A stretch of DNA of 45,704 nucleotides, taken from assembly GCA_002320665.1 (NCBI GenBank), contig DCKO01000009.1:1-45704 (forward strand). The letters are read 5' to 3'. Below, in pieces: positions 8,827-17,234 of this stretch. The translations under genes were made by a program, and so were the position numbers. This DNA is from Micavibrio sp. UBA1672. GTDB taxonomy: Bacteria > Pseudomonadota > Alphaproteobacteria > Micavibrionales > Micavibrionaceae. The notes beneath the pieces were generated by a model, which was not told the DNA's origin, did no database searches, and saw only the letters and a list, made by a program, of their open reading frames with translations. Position 1 is the stretch's first letter, and every line of letters begins with the position of its first letter.

Positions 8827-9474
8827 ATGATTCCAGCTAAGAAATTCTACATGATCCGCCACGGCGAGACTGAAGCCAACGTAAAACGCGTTATGGCAGG
8901 CTCTCTAGATTCACCACTGACGGAAAATGGTCGTAATCAAGCCAAGGCAATTCAAAAGATCGTTGCCAACCTAGAAGTTAAACCATCTGCAATCTTTCAC
9001 AGCCACCTCTCGCGTGCACGAGATACGGCTCACATCATTAACGAGGCACTTAACTTGCCAATACACGAAAATGAATTATTGGCTGAATTTCACGCCGGAG
9101 ATTGGGAGGGTGTGCCTTACGAAAAATGCCAATCTTTACTGACTGGCTGGGATGATCCACCAAATGGTGAAACCTCTGATGAATTTTGCGCACGCATTCG
9201 CAAAGCCAAACATGAAATTCTGGATGCCCATGATGATCCGGTAATGATTGTCTCTCATGGTGGTGTGTTCAGAGGCCTTGGTAAAATATATGGCTTAAAT
9301 GTACCCGGAAAATTTCCAAACTGTCATTTGCATGAGTTTGACCCACATCACCAGCATGAGCGTTTTCCATGGAAAGTCTACCGTTACAATCATGCACCGG
9401 AAGAGTTTAAAACTGAAACCGATATTTATCACGCCTCAGAAGACTGGATTGAAGAAAATATCTTGAGAGCCTGA
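8827..9474 (+). CDS. Histidine phosphatase family protein (phosphoglycerate mutase-like)
   Basis: A cytoplasmic histidine-phosphatase-superfamily protein of about 215 aa. The nucleophile motif YMIRHGETEAN is at residues 8-18, with the phospho-accepting His12. The second catalytic His is in PVMIVSHGGVFRGL. The substrate cannot be read from sequence; relatives include phosphoglycerate mutases, alpha-ribazole phosphatase and broad phosphatases. ATG 8827 is chosen over a frame extension to 8806 because AAGAGGA lies just upstream. The last 46 nt overlap the 3' end of folP on the other strand. Confidence 0.85.
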   Translation: MIPAKKFYMIRHGETEANVKRVMAGSLDSPLTENGRNQAKAIQKIVANLEVKPSAIFHSHLSRARDTAHIINEALNLPIHENELLAEFHAGDWEGVPYEKCQSLLTGWDDPPNGETSDEFCARIRKAKHEILDAHDDPVMIVSHGGVFRGLGKIYGLNVPGKFPNCHLHEFDPHHQHERFPWKVYRYNHAPEEFKTETDIYHASEDWIEENILRA

Positions 9475-10262
9475 GCCGTCTCTTGCACATCATGTACCCG
9501 CAATATGTCAGCCCCTTGTCCCGCAGCATAAATTGCAGCAGCAAGCGACCCACCAAGACGTTCATTGGTCTGCGCTTCATCACATAGCTTTGCAATAAAA
9601 CTTTTGCGTGAAGCCCCGAATAGTAACGGACAACCCAACTCTTTAAATTGGTCAAAGTGTTTTATAATCTGCAAATTATGTTGCAGCGTTTTTCCAAACC
9701 CTATACCAGGATCAAGGATAAGACGCTCTTTTCTGATTCTATGATCCGCACAAAATTCAATTCTCTCTCTAAAGAAATCCATAATCTCTTCGATGATATT
9801 AACGTATTCAGGCTTATCTTGCATATCTTGCGGCGTACCTTTCATATGCATCAGGCAAACAGGTGCATCATTATATTCAGCAGCGACCTTAATACTTTGC
9901 GGATCATGCTGAAGGGCACTGACGTCATTGATGATACGGGCACCCACTTCCAAAGCAGCCTTCATCGTGACAGCATTCCTTGTATCAATAGAGATCACAG
10001 CATACGGATAACGCTTAATAATACCTTCAATCACTGGGACAACGCGGCTTATTTCGTCTTCCGGTAAAACGATATCAGCATAAGGACGTGTCGACTCCCC
10101 ACCAATATCAAGAATTAATGCACCTTGCTTAATAAACTCTCCAGCACGCTGCACAGCTCTATCTACAGAGTTATACTCACCACCATCTGAAAAACTATCT
10201 GGTGTGATATTCAAAATACCCATAATAATCAGCGTATCAGTAAGTAAATCTTTTAGGCGCAT
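9429..10262 (-). CDS. folP: Dihydropteroate synthase
   Basis: FolP condenses 4-aminobenzoate with hydroxymethyl-dihydropterin diphosphate to give dihydropteroate in folate synthesis; it is the sulfonamide target. The 277-aa TIM-barrel protein shows MGILNITPDSFSDGG near residues 14-28 (diphosphate loop), DIGGESTRPYA, SIDTRNAVTMKAAL, LDPGIGFGKT and the Lys/Ser motif GASRKSFI. Its start overlaps the stop of folK by 10 nt, giving a translationally coupled folK-folP pair with successive pathway steps. The 3' end runs 46 nt into the convergent phosphatase gene. Confidence 0.96.
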   Translation of the reverse strand: MRLKDLLTDTLIIMGILNITPDSFSDGGEYNSVDRAVQRAGEFIKQGALILDIGGESTRPYADIVLPEDEISRVVPVIEGIIKRYPYAVISIDTRNAVTMKAALEVGARIINDVSALQHDPQSIKVAAEYNDAPVCLMHMKGTPQDMQDKPEYVNIIEEIMDFFRERIEFCADHRIRKERLILDPGIGFGKTLQHNLQIIKHFDQFKELGCPLLFGASRKSFIAKLCDEAQTNERLGGSLAAAIYAAGQGADILRVHDVQETAQALKIFSSIQSSEA

Positions 10263-10744
10263 AACTTGTCACTACATTCTATATCTTGTGGTGGAAGTTG
10301 TGCAATCATATCCGAAACGCTAAGCTTTGTCACAGGATGGCACCAATCTGGCACAATTTCCTGCAAGGGATATAGAACAAAAGCACGCTCATGAAATCTT
10401 GGATGAGGCAAAATCGGCATATCATGTACCTCATCATTATAAGCAATGATATCAAGGTCTAGTGTTCTTGCAGCATTCTTTTCAGATCTGATGCGACCAA
10501 AACCCTCTTCAATATTATGTAATTTTTGCATTAACTCTGTTGCTGAATAATCAGTATCAACAACACAAATAGCATTTCTATACCAAGGCTGATCTGACAC
10601 GGGCACTGGCGCAGATTTCCAGATAGATGATATTTTTGTTGGATATATAGAATTCTCTTTAAATGCCTTAAGACATAAACGTAACGTCTCTTCCGGCGCA
10701 TGCCCATTAAAATCCAGATTTGCACCAAGGCCAAGAATAATCAT
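10253..10744 (-). CDS. folK: 2-amino-4-hydroxy-6-hydroxymethyldihydropteridine pyrophosphokinase
   Basis: FolK transfers pyrophosphate from ATP to hydroxymethyl-dihydropterin, making the FolP substrate. The 163-aa protein has the family N terminus IILGLGANLD, the aromatic pterin-binding region (SDQPWYRNAICVV), the core motif FGRIRSEKNAARTLDLDIIAY with the two metal-binding aspartates, and LPHPRFHERAFVLYPL. It is the first gene of the folK-folP pair and lies 14 nt downstream of the murein endopeptidase gene, so it may belong to that longer minus-strand transcript. No folB is present in the window. Confidence 0.95.
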   Translation of the reverse strand: MIILGLGANLDFNGHAPEETLRLCLKAFKENSIYPTKISSIWKSAPVPVSDQPWYRNAICVVDTDYSATELMQKLHNIEEGFGRIRSEKNAARTLDLDIIAYNDEVHDMPILPHPRFHERAFVLYPLQEIVPDWCHPVTKLSVSDMIAQLPPQDIECSDKLCA

Positions 10745-10758
10745 TTGGAAAATTTATT

Positions 10759-11370
10759 TTAAGAGGTCCAGCTACGCGGCTTGCCGGTATCAACGTGAAC
10801 AAAGTTACTGCGAGGGTAATAACCAACGCCACCCGCCTTCAAGTTTTGAGCCGTATTACGAAGTGATCTTGTACTTTTTCCTGGCAAGCGTATATCCAGT
10901 GCCTGCCCATACATGTGGAAGGAATTTGAGGCCACACCACTTGTATTGCGCTTGAGCATTGCATTGGTTTTTGGACTACGATAGCCAGACAAAATATGGA
11001 ATGGCTCTTTGGCACGCATTTTCTTATGAAGGATTGTTATAATATCCAAAATATGCGGGTCCATAGGAAAGACCTCATCTGTCCTAAAGTCACGCAACAC
11101 ATAATTAATACGTTCAAAAGCATCAGGTAAATATTTGTCGCCCACTCTATAAACCCCTGAGAAGCTTTCGCCTGTGTGTTCATTTCTAAAAGCAACCTTC
11201 CAAGCACCTTTACTCCTTGCAGCCTCTGCAGGTGAGGCAGATAATAAAGGAACAGACATCGAAACAATACCAACCGCACCGTATTTCAAAAAATCACGGC
11301 GTTGCTGTAGCAAGGCATCATCTGTATCTGATTTTGAAAAGAAACGCTCAGAAATTAATTTATGCAACAT
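10759..11370 (-). CDS. DUF882/M15-type murein endopeptidase, MepK (YcbK)-like, Tat-exported
   Basis: A 203-aa exported protein with a twin-arginine signal: QQRRDFLKYGAVG around residues 22-34, a hydrophobic stretch, and an ASPAEAA cleavage region. The mature part carries the M15-like zinc peptidase motifs LSGYRSPKTNAML, SFHMYGQALDIRLPG (His and Asp ligands) and FVHVDTGKPRSW (third His). In E. coli the homologue MepK cleaves peptidoglycan cross-links, including the 3-3 type, and its gene lies next to the L,D-transpeptidase ldtD. The same pairing occurs here, so a job in turning over 3-3 cross-links is a reasonable inference. Confidence 0.85.
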   Translation of the reverse strand: MLHKLISERFFSKSDTDDALLQQRRDFLKYGAVGIVSMSVPLLSASPAEAARSKGAWKVAFRNEHTGESFSGVYRVGDKYLPDAFERINYVLRDFRTDEVFPMDPHILDIITILHKKMRAKEPFHILSGYRSPKTNAMLKRNTSGVASNSFHMYGQALDIRLPGKSTRSLRNTAQNLKAGGVGYYPRSNFVHVDTGKPRSWTS

Positions 11371-11510
11371 TAGAACCTCTAATTTTCAGCAGTTCATAAA
11401 TTTCACGAATATACGCAAAACACTCAAAACGAAGTAAGAATATCTATAGTAAAATCTATAGAGAGTAAAGGATTAATTATTTAAGTTGAAAGCAGAATAG
11501 CTTCGTAAGG

Positions 11511-13178
11511 TCAGAATTTATCCACACTTGTTCCAGCTATAACTTCATTATGATCTATATTTGCAAATCCGTCAAGTTTTTCTATCACTTGCCAGAGTTT
11601 CTTGTCATGACCATAAACATCACCGCCAAAGATAACCTGATTCTTATCCCCAAGCCAGACTGTGTTGTAAAGCATATAAACAGGCATAGTCTTTCGAACA
11701 TATAAATCCTTCATTTCACCGGATTTCAAGATATTAATCATGACGTCTTCACTCCAATCACTACGTTGCTTTAAAATAAAGTCAGCAATCTTTTCAGGAT
11801 ATTTCATGCGCACACAACCTGATGATTGCGCCCTATTTGAACGTGAAAACAATCCATGATGGTTCGTATCGTGAAGATAAATATTATATTCGTTAGGCAT
11901 CAAAACCCTAATACGCCCAAGAGGATTATGATCGCCTGATGTTTGCACCATGCGATAAACTTGCAGATCATCCTCACTCAAACTGGCCCAATCAACGCTA
12001 GCCGGGTCAATAGTGATGCTCTCACCATCCTCATAATCCTGATAAATCTCCATCCCCTTATCGGTTAAAAAAGAAGCATTCTCTATTAATTGTGGAATGA
12101 TGTCCTCTTTCTTGATTGTTTTGGGCACAGTCCATGTCGGATTAAAACGAACGCCGTGAATTTCACTCACAAACGTCTCAGTCGCCCTTTTCTTGCGCCC
12201 GATAATCACCGGCATTTCATGAGCAACTTTACCCTCCTCAATCGCCCATAACATAGCAGACGGCAGATTCACCACAATAAACTTGCTCGGTTTTTCTTCC
12301 GGTATCCAGCGCAGACGCTCAAGATTTACAATAATTTGATGGATTTTATCACGCTGCGTCTTATTCAGCGCATTCTGCGTTTGCTCGCCAATCAAACCAT
12401 CAGGCTTTAGTCCATTAGCTTTCTGAAAATCCTTAACAGCATCTACCAGATTAGAATCGTACGTATATTTCATGTCATCAGAAACATTAGGCAAACCAAA
12501 TCGCGCCCTTAACAAGGGAACATTTTTATGCCCTTGCCCCGGACTAAGAAGCGTATCAAAGAATAAAGTCGTATGATCTTCTTGCGCAGATTTTTCAATC
12601 AAGCGCACCAATTCAGTTTTCAAAGTTTGATAGGTGCGGCCCTGCGGCTCAGATTCCAGTAAAAAATCTGAGATATTATCCTCATGTTCCTTCAAATCAA
12701 GCAAAGCCTTATCAACAGATATTTGTTGCTGCCAATCACCACGCCTTAATCCCATATCAGCAGGGTTTATTCGCATACCGCTAAGGTCTCGCCGATAACG
12801 GATATAAGCATCTGTCAGCACCATCTCCAAGGTGATAGCATCATCACGATCTTCAACCTTGGCATTCAATTCTTCTGAACCCATTAAATCCTCAATGGCA
12901 TCCATGTGGTAGTTTTTAGGATTAAGGCCATTCATCCATGACTGACGCAGAACAACAACCAAATCACGAGCCTTGGAATTCAATCGCCTATTTTCAATCC
13001 AGACAGGATCACCATCACGTTCGGCATAAAATAAACCAATAGCCTCATGATCAGATAAAGCAACAGGCAAGCGACCAGTACTTTCAGCACCATAAACAGG
13101 CGTAGAAAACACACAAAACAAAGCCAAACTAAACAAGGCCTGAACAGCTAAAACAGGTCTTAACACCGCTAATCTCAT
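11511..13178 (-). CDS. L,D-transpeptidase with peptidoglycan-binding domain (LdtD/YcbB-like)
   Basis: A 555-aa periplasmic enzyme expected to form 3-3 meso-diaminopimelate cross-links in peptidoglycan. It has a signal peptide (hydrophobic core to about residue 28, ending PVYGAES), a long N-terminal region, a PG_binding_1 domain (VDAVKDFQKANGLKPDGLIGEQT) and a C-terminal YkuD catalytic domain. The YkuD signature is intact: YLHDTNHHGLFSRSN, then SSGCVRM with catalytic C455. Length and order match the YcbB type rather than the small ErfK type. The MepK-like gene lies 140 nt downstream on the same strand, so synthesis and cleavage of the same bond type are probably coregulated. Confidence 0.9.
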   Translation of the reverse strand: MRLAVLRPVLAVQALFSLALFCVFSTPVYGAESTGRLPVALSDHEAIGLFYAERDGDPVWIENRRLNSKARDLVVVLRQSWMNGLNPKNYHMDAIEDLMGSEELNAKVEDRDDAITLEMVLTDAYIRYRRDLSGMRINPADMGLRRGDWQQQISVDKALLDLKEHEDNISDFLLESEPQGRTYQTLKTELVRLIEKSAQEDHTTLFFDTLLSPGQGHKNVPLLRARFGLPNVSDDMKYTYDSNLVDAVKDFQKANGLKPDGLIGEQTQNALNKTQRDKIHQIIVNLERLRWIPEEKPSKFIVVNLPSAMLWAIEEGKVAHEMPVIIGRKKRATETFVSEIHGVRFNPTWTVPKTIKKEDIIPQLIENASFLTDKGMEIYQDYEDGESITIDPASVDWASLSEDDLQVYRMVQTSGDHNPLGRIRVLMPNEYNIYLHDTNHHGLFSRSNRAQSSGCVRMKYPEKIADFILKQRSDWSEDVMINILKSGEMKDLYVRKTMPVYMLYNTVWLGDKNQVIFGGDVYGHDKKLWQVIEKLDGFANIDHNEVIAGTSVDKF

Positions 13179-13336
13179 AAATTCTTCGCTTATTTAAACG
13201 TATGATTCTTTCTATTATAGATCAGAAAATCTAAAGAAAGCCTTTGCAAGATAGTAAAACTATAATAAAGCCCACAAGCCTTGGAAAGCAATTTCCGCTC
13301 TTGTATTTCGTTTTATTATCCCCTAACTATTGGCGG

Positions 13337-14689
13337 ATGAGCAAGAAAGACAAAAAGAAAATCTACAAACCCAAGACCATAAGCGGTTTCCCCGAGTGGC
13401 TCCCTGAAGTACGCCGCGCCGAACTACTGTGGTTTGATCATATCAGAAAAACTTTTGAAAGTTATGGCTTTTGCCCGATTGAAACACCAAGCGTTGAAGA
13501 GCTTGATGCGATCAATGCCAAGGGCGGTGATGGAGGCGCAGATGTTGATAAGGAAGCCTACGTGCTGGAACGCCTACACAAGGAAGACGGTGACAAAGAA
13601 GCCCGTCTAGCACTGCACTTCGACCAGACAGTGCCCCTCGCCCGTTACACGGCGCAACATTTCAATGATTTGACATTCCCGTTCAAGCGTTACCAGATGC
13701 AACGCGTCTGGCGCGGTGAACGTCCACAAGCAGGCCGATTCCGTGAGTTTTACCAGTGCGATATCGATGTCATTAATGTCGACACCCTGCCCTTGCACTT
13801 TGATGCCGAAATGCCAGCCATTATCTGGGAGATTCTAAGCTCCCTCCCCGGCATGGAAAATGAGAAGATTCAAATACGAATTTCCAATCGGAAGATTTTG
13901 ATTGGTTTACTTGAAGGGCTAAATATTAAACAAGCTGAATATGTTTCAGAAGTTTTAAGGTCCGTTGACAAGTATGAAAAGCAGGGAGAGGAATATGTAC
14001 GTAACTCTATAATTGAGCTTTCTTTGCGCTTGGAGCTTGGAAAAGAACAAGGGAAGAAAATTTCAAATACAATTATAGAATTCTTGAATACTAAAAATAT
14101 CGCTAACGTTAAAAGTCTAAGCGATACGATGAGTGAGGGCATAACTGAACTTTCTTTTGTTATGGACCAACTCTCTCACCTACCCGAAGGCTCTGTTGTC
14201 GTCGACCTCTCAATTGTTCGCGGTCTGGATTACTATACCGGCACGGTCTACGAAACTGTTTTTGTTGACGACCCAAGCTATGGCTCAATCTGCTCTGGCG
14301 GCCGCTATGATGATCTTGCGAGCAATTACATTAACAAGCAACTCCCCGGCGTTGGAATATCAATCGGCTTCTCACGCTTATTTGATCGCATCCGCGCGCA
14401 GGATAAACTTCCAAAGCTTGGCATTTCTCCAGCAGATATTCTGATTTGCCTGCCAGAGGAAGAAGCGCGCAGCACCATGATGCAAGCGGCTCAGGACCTA
14501 AGAGGAAAAGGCTACAAGGTTGAAACCTTCCACAGCCCGTCAAAAATAAAAAGACAACTTGCATATGCAGAGAAAAAAGGAATACCTTATGTATGGTTTC
14601 CACCATTTAGTGGAAATTCTGATCATGAAGTTAAAAATATGCTGGATGGCACTCAAAGTAAAACAACGCCGGAAAGCTGGGATAAATAA
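13337..14689 (+). CDS. hisS: Histidyl-tRNA synthetase, atypical (non-E. coli-like) clade
   Basis: Charges tRNA-His with histidine. The 450-aa class II synthetase has motif 2 as RGERPQAGRFREFYQ (residues 126-140) and the histidine-binding motif RGLDYYTGTVYE starting at R295. The C-terminal anticodon-binding domain follows (ADILICLPEEEARSTMMQAAQDLR). Motif 2 differs from the E. coli RHERPQKGRYRQFHQ form, which suits the divergent HisRS that some alphaproteobacteria use with a tRNA-His lacking G-1; that link is inference. The frame opens at 13244, but ATG 13337 fits the family N terminus better. The insertion segment (about 13860-14160) is clearly more AT-rich than the rest. HisZ is unlikely because motif 2 and the anticodon-binding domain are both present. 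Confidence 0.9.
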   Translation: MSKKDKKKIYKPKTISGFPEWLPEVRRAELLWFDHIRKTFESYGFCPIETPSVEELDAINAKGGDGGADVDKEAYVLERLHKEDGDKEARLALHFDQTVPLARYTAQHFNDLTFPFKRYQMQRVWRGERPQAGRFREFYQCDIDVINVDTLPLHFDAEMPAIIWEILSSLPGMENEKIQIRISNRKILIGLLEGLNIKQAEYVSEVLRSVDKYEKQGEEYVRNSIIELSLRLELGKEQGKKISNTIIEFLNTKNIANVKSLSDTMSEGITELSFVMDQLSHLPEGSVVVDLSIVRGLDYYTGTVYETVFVDDPSYGSICSGGRYDDLASNYINKQLPGVGISIGFSRLFDRIRAQDKLPKLGISPADILICLPEEEARSTMMQAAQDLRGKGYKVETFHSPSKIKRQLAYAEKKGIPYVWFPPFSGNSDHEVKNMLDGTQSKTTPESWDK

Positions 14690-14692
14690 TTT

Positions 14693-15322
14693 ATGAAGCA
14701 CATCATATCGACGTTTTTCTTAACTCTAAGCGCCTTAGTAATGCTATCAAATGCCGTTTACGCGCAAGATGAAAATCCGTTACAAAATGACCAAACCGCC
14801 GAATACAACAAACCCTATTGTCAGTTCTCGATTTCTTTTCCTGAAAAACCTGAAATAAAAAGAATCTGCGAGGGTACAGATAGCACAACCTGCTACGATA
14901 AAATATCCTATACCAAGGTTTTTGATTTGGCTGCCACTGTGCGTTTTGATGTGATCTGCAATCCATCAAACGAAAAGCTTTATAACCACCTTAACCCTGA
15001 TGAAATGCGCATGACTGTCCGTAAAATGTCCCAAGATAGTGTCATGGAAGCCTTTGAAATCGATGTCCGGGAAGAAGAAAACTATCGTCATGCCAGCTTA
15101 GTAGGTCGTGGTCAGGCCGGCATGGATGACAGCATCTTACTGGCGCAGCTCTGGTCAGCCAAAAACTCCATGATGTCTGTCGAGGCCGAATTATCAGGCC
15201 CGCAAATGGATGAAGCTGACCAACTTTTTGCGCAAGTTTTACGCAGCATTAGCTTCGTTGATAAATCGTCGACAGAAACAGATCAGGAAGAAACGCCTGA
15301 AGCAGAAGACGCAAAAGAGTGA
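14693..15322 (+). CDS. Secreted protein of unknown function
   Basis: I do not recognise this family. The 209-aa product begins with a clear signal peptide (MKHIISTFFLTLSALVMLSN, cleavage likely after VYA). The mature protein has four cysteines in its first third (YCQFS, RICEG, TTCYD, VICNP) that could form periplasmic disulfides, and an acidic low-complexity tail (ETDQEETPEAEDAKE). A FDLAATVRFDVIC strand-like segment and a LSGPQMDEADQLFAQVLRSI helix suggest a small globular domain. It starts 3 nt after the hisS stop and is probably cotranscribed. The last 40 nt overlap sufE on the other strand. Confidence 0.7.
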   Translation: MKHIISTFFLTLSALVMLSNAVYAQDENPLQNDQTAEYNKPYCQFSISFPEKPEIKRICEGTDSTTCYDKISYTKVFDLAATVRFDVICNPSNEKLYNHLNPDEMRMTVRKMSQDSVMEAFEIDVREEENYRHASLVGRGQAGMDDSILLAQLWSAKNSMMSVEAELSGPQMDEADQLFAQVLRSISFVDKSSTETDQEETPEAEDAKE

Positions 15323-15708
15323 ATACGCTCAACCATAGCAAAAAAGCCGTTTCTACGATTTGGGCTTAAATGTTGATCAAGGCCTATTTTCCGAAAATAT
15401 GACTTAATATCCAGCACCGTAATTTCCTCCGGTTTTTTATTCTGATAGGCGGCTAATAATACCGCAATCAACCCCCTTACAATATGTGCATCACTATCTG
15501 CCAATATCTGGACACACCCATTATCATCAACCCCCAATACCATCCACACACGTGACGTACATCCGCGCACAATATTCACATCCTGCATTTGATCTTCGCT
15601 CATATGTGGCAAGTTACGCCCAAGATCAATCAGATATCGGTAACGCTCTTCCCAATCATCAAAAAGTGCAAAGTTTTCAGATAGCTCCTGTATGGTTTCA
15701 TCACTCAT
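15283..15708 (-). CDS. sufE: SufE-family cysteine desulfuration protein
   Basis: SufE takes persulfide sulfur from the cysteine desulfurase SufS and passes it to the SufBCD Fe-S scaffold. The 141-aa protein is full length. It contains WEERYRYLIDLGRNLP at the N terminus and the acceptor Cys50 in VRGCTSRVWMV, followed by DSDAHIVRGLIAVLLAAYQNK, which is the standard SufE pattern. It stands alone; no other suf genes are in the window. Its 3' end overlaps the 3' end of the secreted-protein gene by 40 nt. Confidence 0.93.
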   Translation of the reverse strand: MSDETIQELSENFALFDDWEERYRYLIDLGRNLPHMSEDQMQDVNIVRGCTSRVWMVLGVDDNGCVQILADSDAHIVRGLIAVLLAAYQNKKPEEITVLDIKSYFRKIGLDQHLSPNRRNGFFAMVERIHSFASSASGVSS

Positions 15709-15896
15709 AAATATTGTGCCCTTATACTTTTCCTCAGTGTATATTCAAATCTCATGCTGCCTGCAAGCCCTCTACCTGAAAAGTAACACTCAGAAATTCA
15801 TGTAAAAACAAAAAATACTTAAGATAAGGGCTTGCGTCAGCGTGTTGCGCTTGGCAGATTAGAAAAGGTGATTCATATAATTAAGAAAGTCCAGTC

Positions 15897-17234
15897 ATGA
15901 GTAAATCATCCGGTTCAAGCGAATCTAAAAACACACTTTATTGTTCATTCTGCGGCAAAAGTCAGCATGAAGTGCGCAAACTCATTGCCGGACCTAATGT
16001 GTTCATTTGTAATGAATGCGTAGAACTCTGCATGGATATTATCCGCGAAGAGGATAAAACGCAGCTTGTGCGCTCAGGCGAAGGCGTTCCGACACCAAGC
16101 GAGATTAAAAAAGTCTTGGATGATTACGTGATTGGTCAGGAAAGCGCAAAACGTGTTCTCTCTGTGGCTGTTCACAACCACTACAAACGTTTAGAGCACA
16201 GCGATGAATCTTCCGAAGTCGAAATTTCAAAATCCAACATTTTGCTTGTTGGCCCCACAGGTTGCGGTAAAACTCTGTTGGCGCAAACACTGGCTCGCAT
16301 TCTGGATGTACCTTTCACTATGGCCGATGCTACGACATTAACCGAAGCTGGCTATGTTGGTGAAGATGTTGAAAATATTGTTCTAAAGCTCCTGCAAGCT
16401 TCTGACTACAACGTAGAACGCGCGCAAAAAGGGATAGTCTATATCGACGAGATTGATAAAATCTCCCGCAAATCGGATAATCCATCCATCACACGCGATG
16501 TTTCCGGCGAAGGTGTGCAGCAAGCCCTCTTGAAGTTAATGGAAGGAACTGTTGCCGCCGTCCCTCCACAAGGCGGACGCAAGCACCCACAACAAGAATT
16601 CCTGCAAGTTGACACCTCCAACATTCTATTCATTTGTGGCGGTGCTTTTGCCGGGCTTGAAAAAGTTATTGCAGAGCGTGGCAAAGGAACCACGATAGGT
16701 TTTGGCGCAGATGTTCGCTCACCTGATGAGCGCACTGCTGGTGAAATTTTCAAAGACCTCGAACCAGAAGATTTGCATAAGTACGGACTCATTCCTGAAT
16801 TTATTGGCCGCCTACCTGTTATTGCAACATTGGAAAACCTTGACGAAGGTGCATTGGTCCAAATTCTTACCGAGCCCAAAAATGCCCTAATTAAACAATA
16901 CCAAAAGCTCTTCGACATGGAAGACACTGAGCTTACATTCACAGATGAGGCTTTGCTGGAAATAGCAAAGAAGGCTGTCGAACGTAAAACAGGGGCTCGT
17001 GGTCTGCGCTCCATTATCGAAGGCTTGCTCCTTGATACAATGTTTGAAATCCCTGACGAAGACAAAGTTACAGAAGTTATTGTTGATGCCGATACGGTTA
17101 AAGACAATAAAAAGCCTGAATTTGTTACATCAAAAAAGAAAAAGAAAAAGTCGACAAAGAAGAAGACTTTAAAAGATGCTAGAGAAAACGATTCCTCATC
17201 TAGCTCTGATGATGAGGAAGATGATGCAGCATAA
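15897..17234 (+). CDS. clpX: ATP-dependent Clp protease ATP-binding subunit ClpX
   Basis: ClpX is the AAA+ unfoldase that feeds substrates to ClpP. The 445-aa protein has the N-terminal C4 zinc finger (C16, C19, C38, C41), Walker A GPTGCGKT, pore loop GYVGED, Walker B IVYIDEIDKI, the RKH loop GGRKHPQQEF, and the C-terminal small domain (KTGARGLRSIIEGLLLD). It is about 20 residues longer than usual because of a Lys-rich stretch followed by a Ser/Asp/Glu tail. clpP and lon, the usual neighbours, are not in the window. Its last codons overlap the start of the next gene by 11 nt. Confidence 0.96.
   Translation: MSKSSGSSESKNTLYCSFCGKSQHEVRKLIAGPNVFICNECVELCMDIIREEDKTQLVRSGEGVPTPSEIKKVLDDYVIGQESAKRVLSVAVHNHYKRLEHSDESSEVEISKSNILLVGPTGCGKTLLAQTLARILDVPFTMADATTLTEAGYVGEDVENIVLKLLQASDYNVERAQKGIVYIDEIDKISRKSDNPSITRDVSGEGVQQALLKLMEGTVAAVPPQGGRKHPQQEFLQVDTSNILFICGGAFAGLEKVIAERGKGTTIGFGADVRSPDERTAGEIFKDLEPEDLHKYGLIPEFIGRLPVIATLENLDEGALVQILTEPKNALIKQYQKLFDMEDTELTFTDEALLEIAKKAVERKTGARGLRSIIEGLLLDTMFEIPDEDKVTEVIVDADTVKDNKKPEFVTSKKKKKKSTKKKTLKDARENDSSSSSDDEEDDAA

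Noticed and set aside
16439..17107. Long minus-strand open frame opposite clpX
   Set aside because: A shadow frame with Ser/Arg-rich composition created by clpX codon usage; no start signals or homology.
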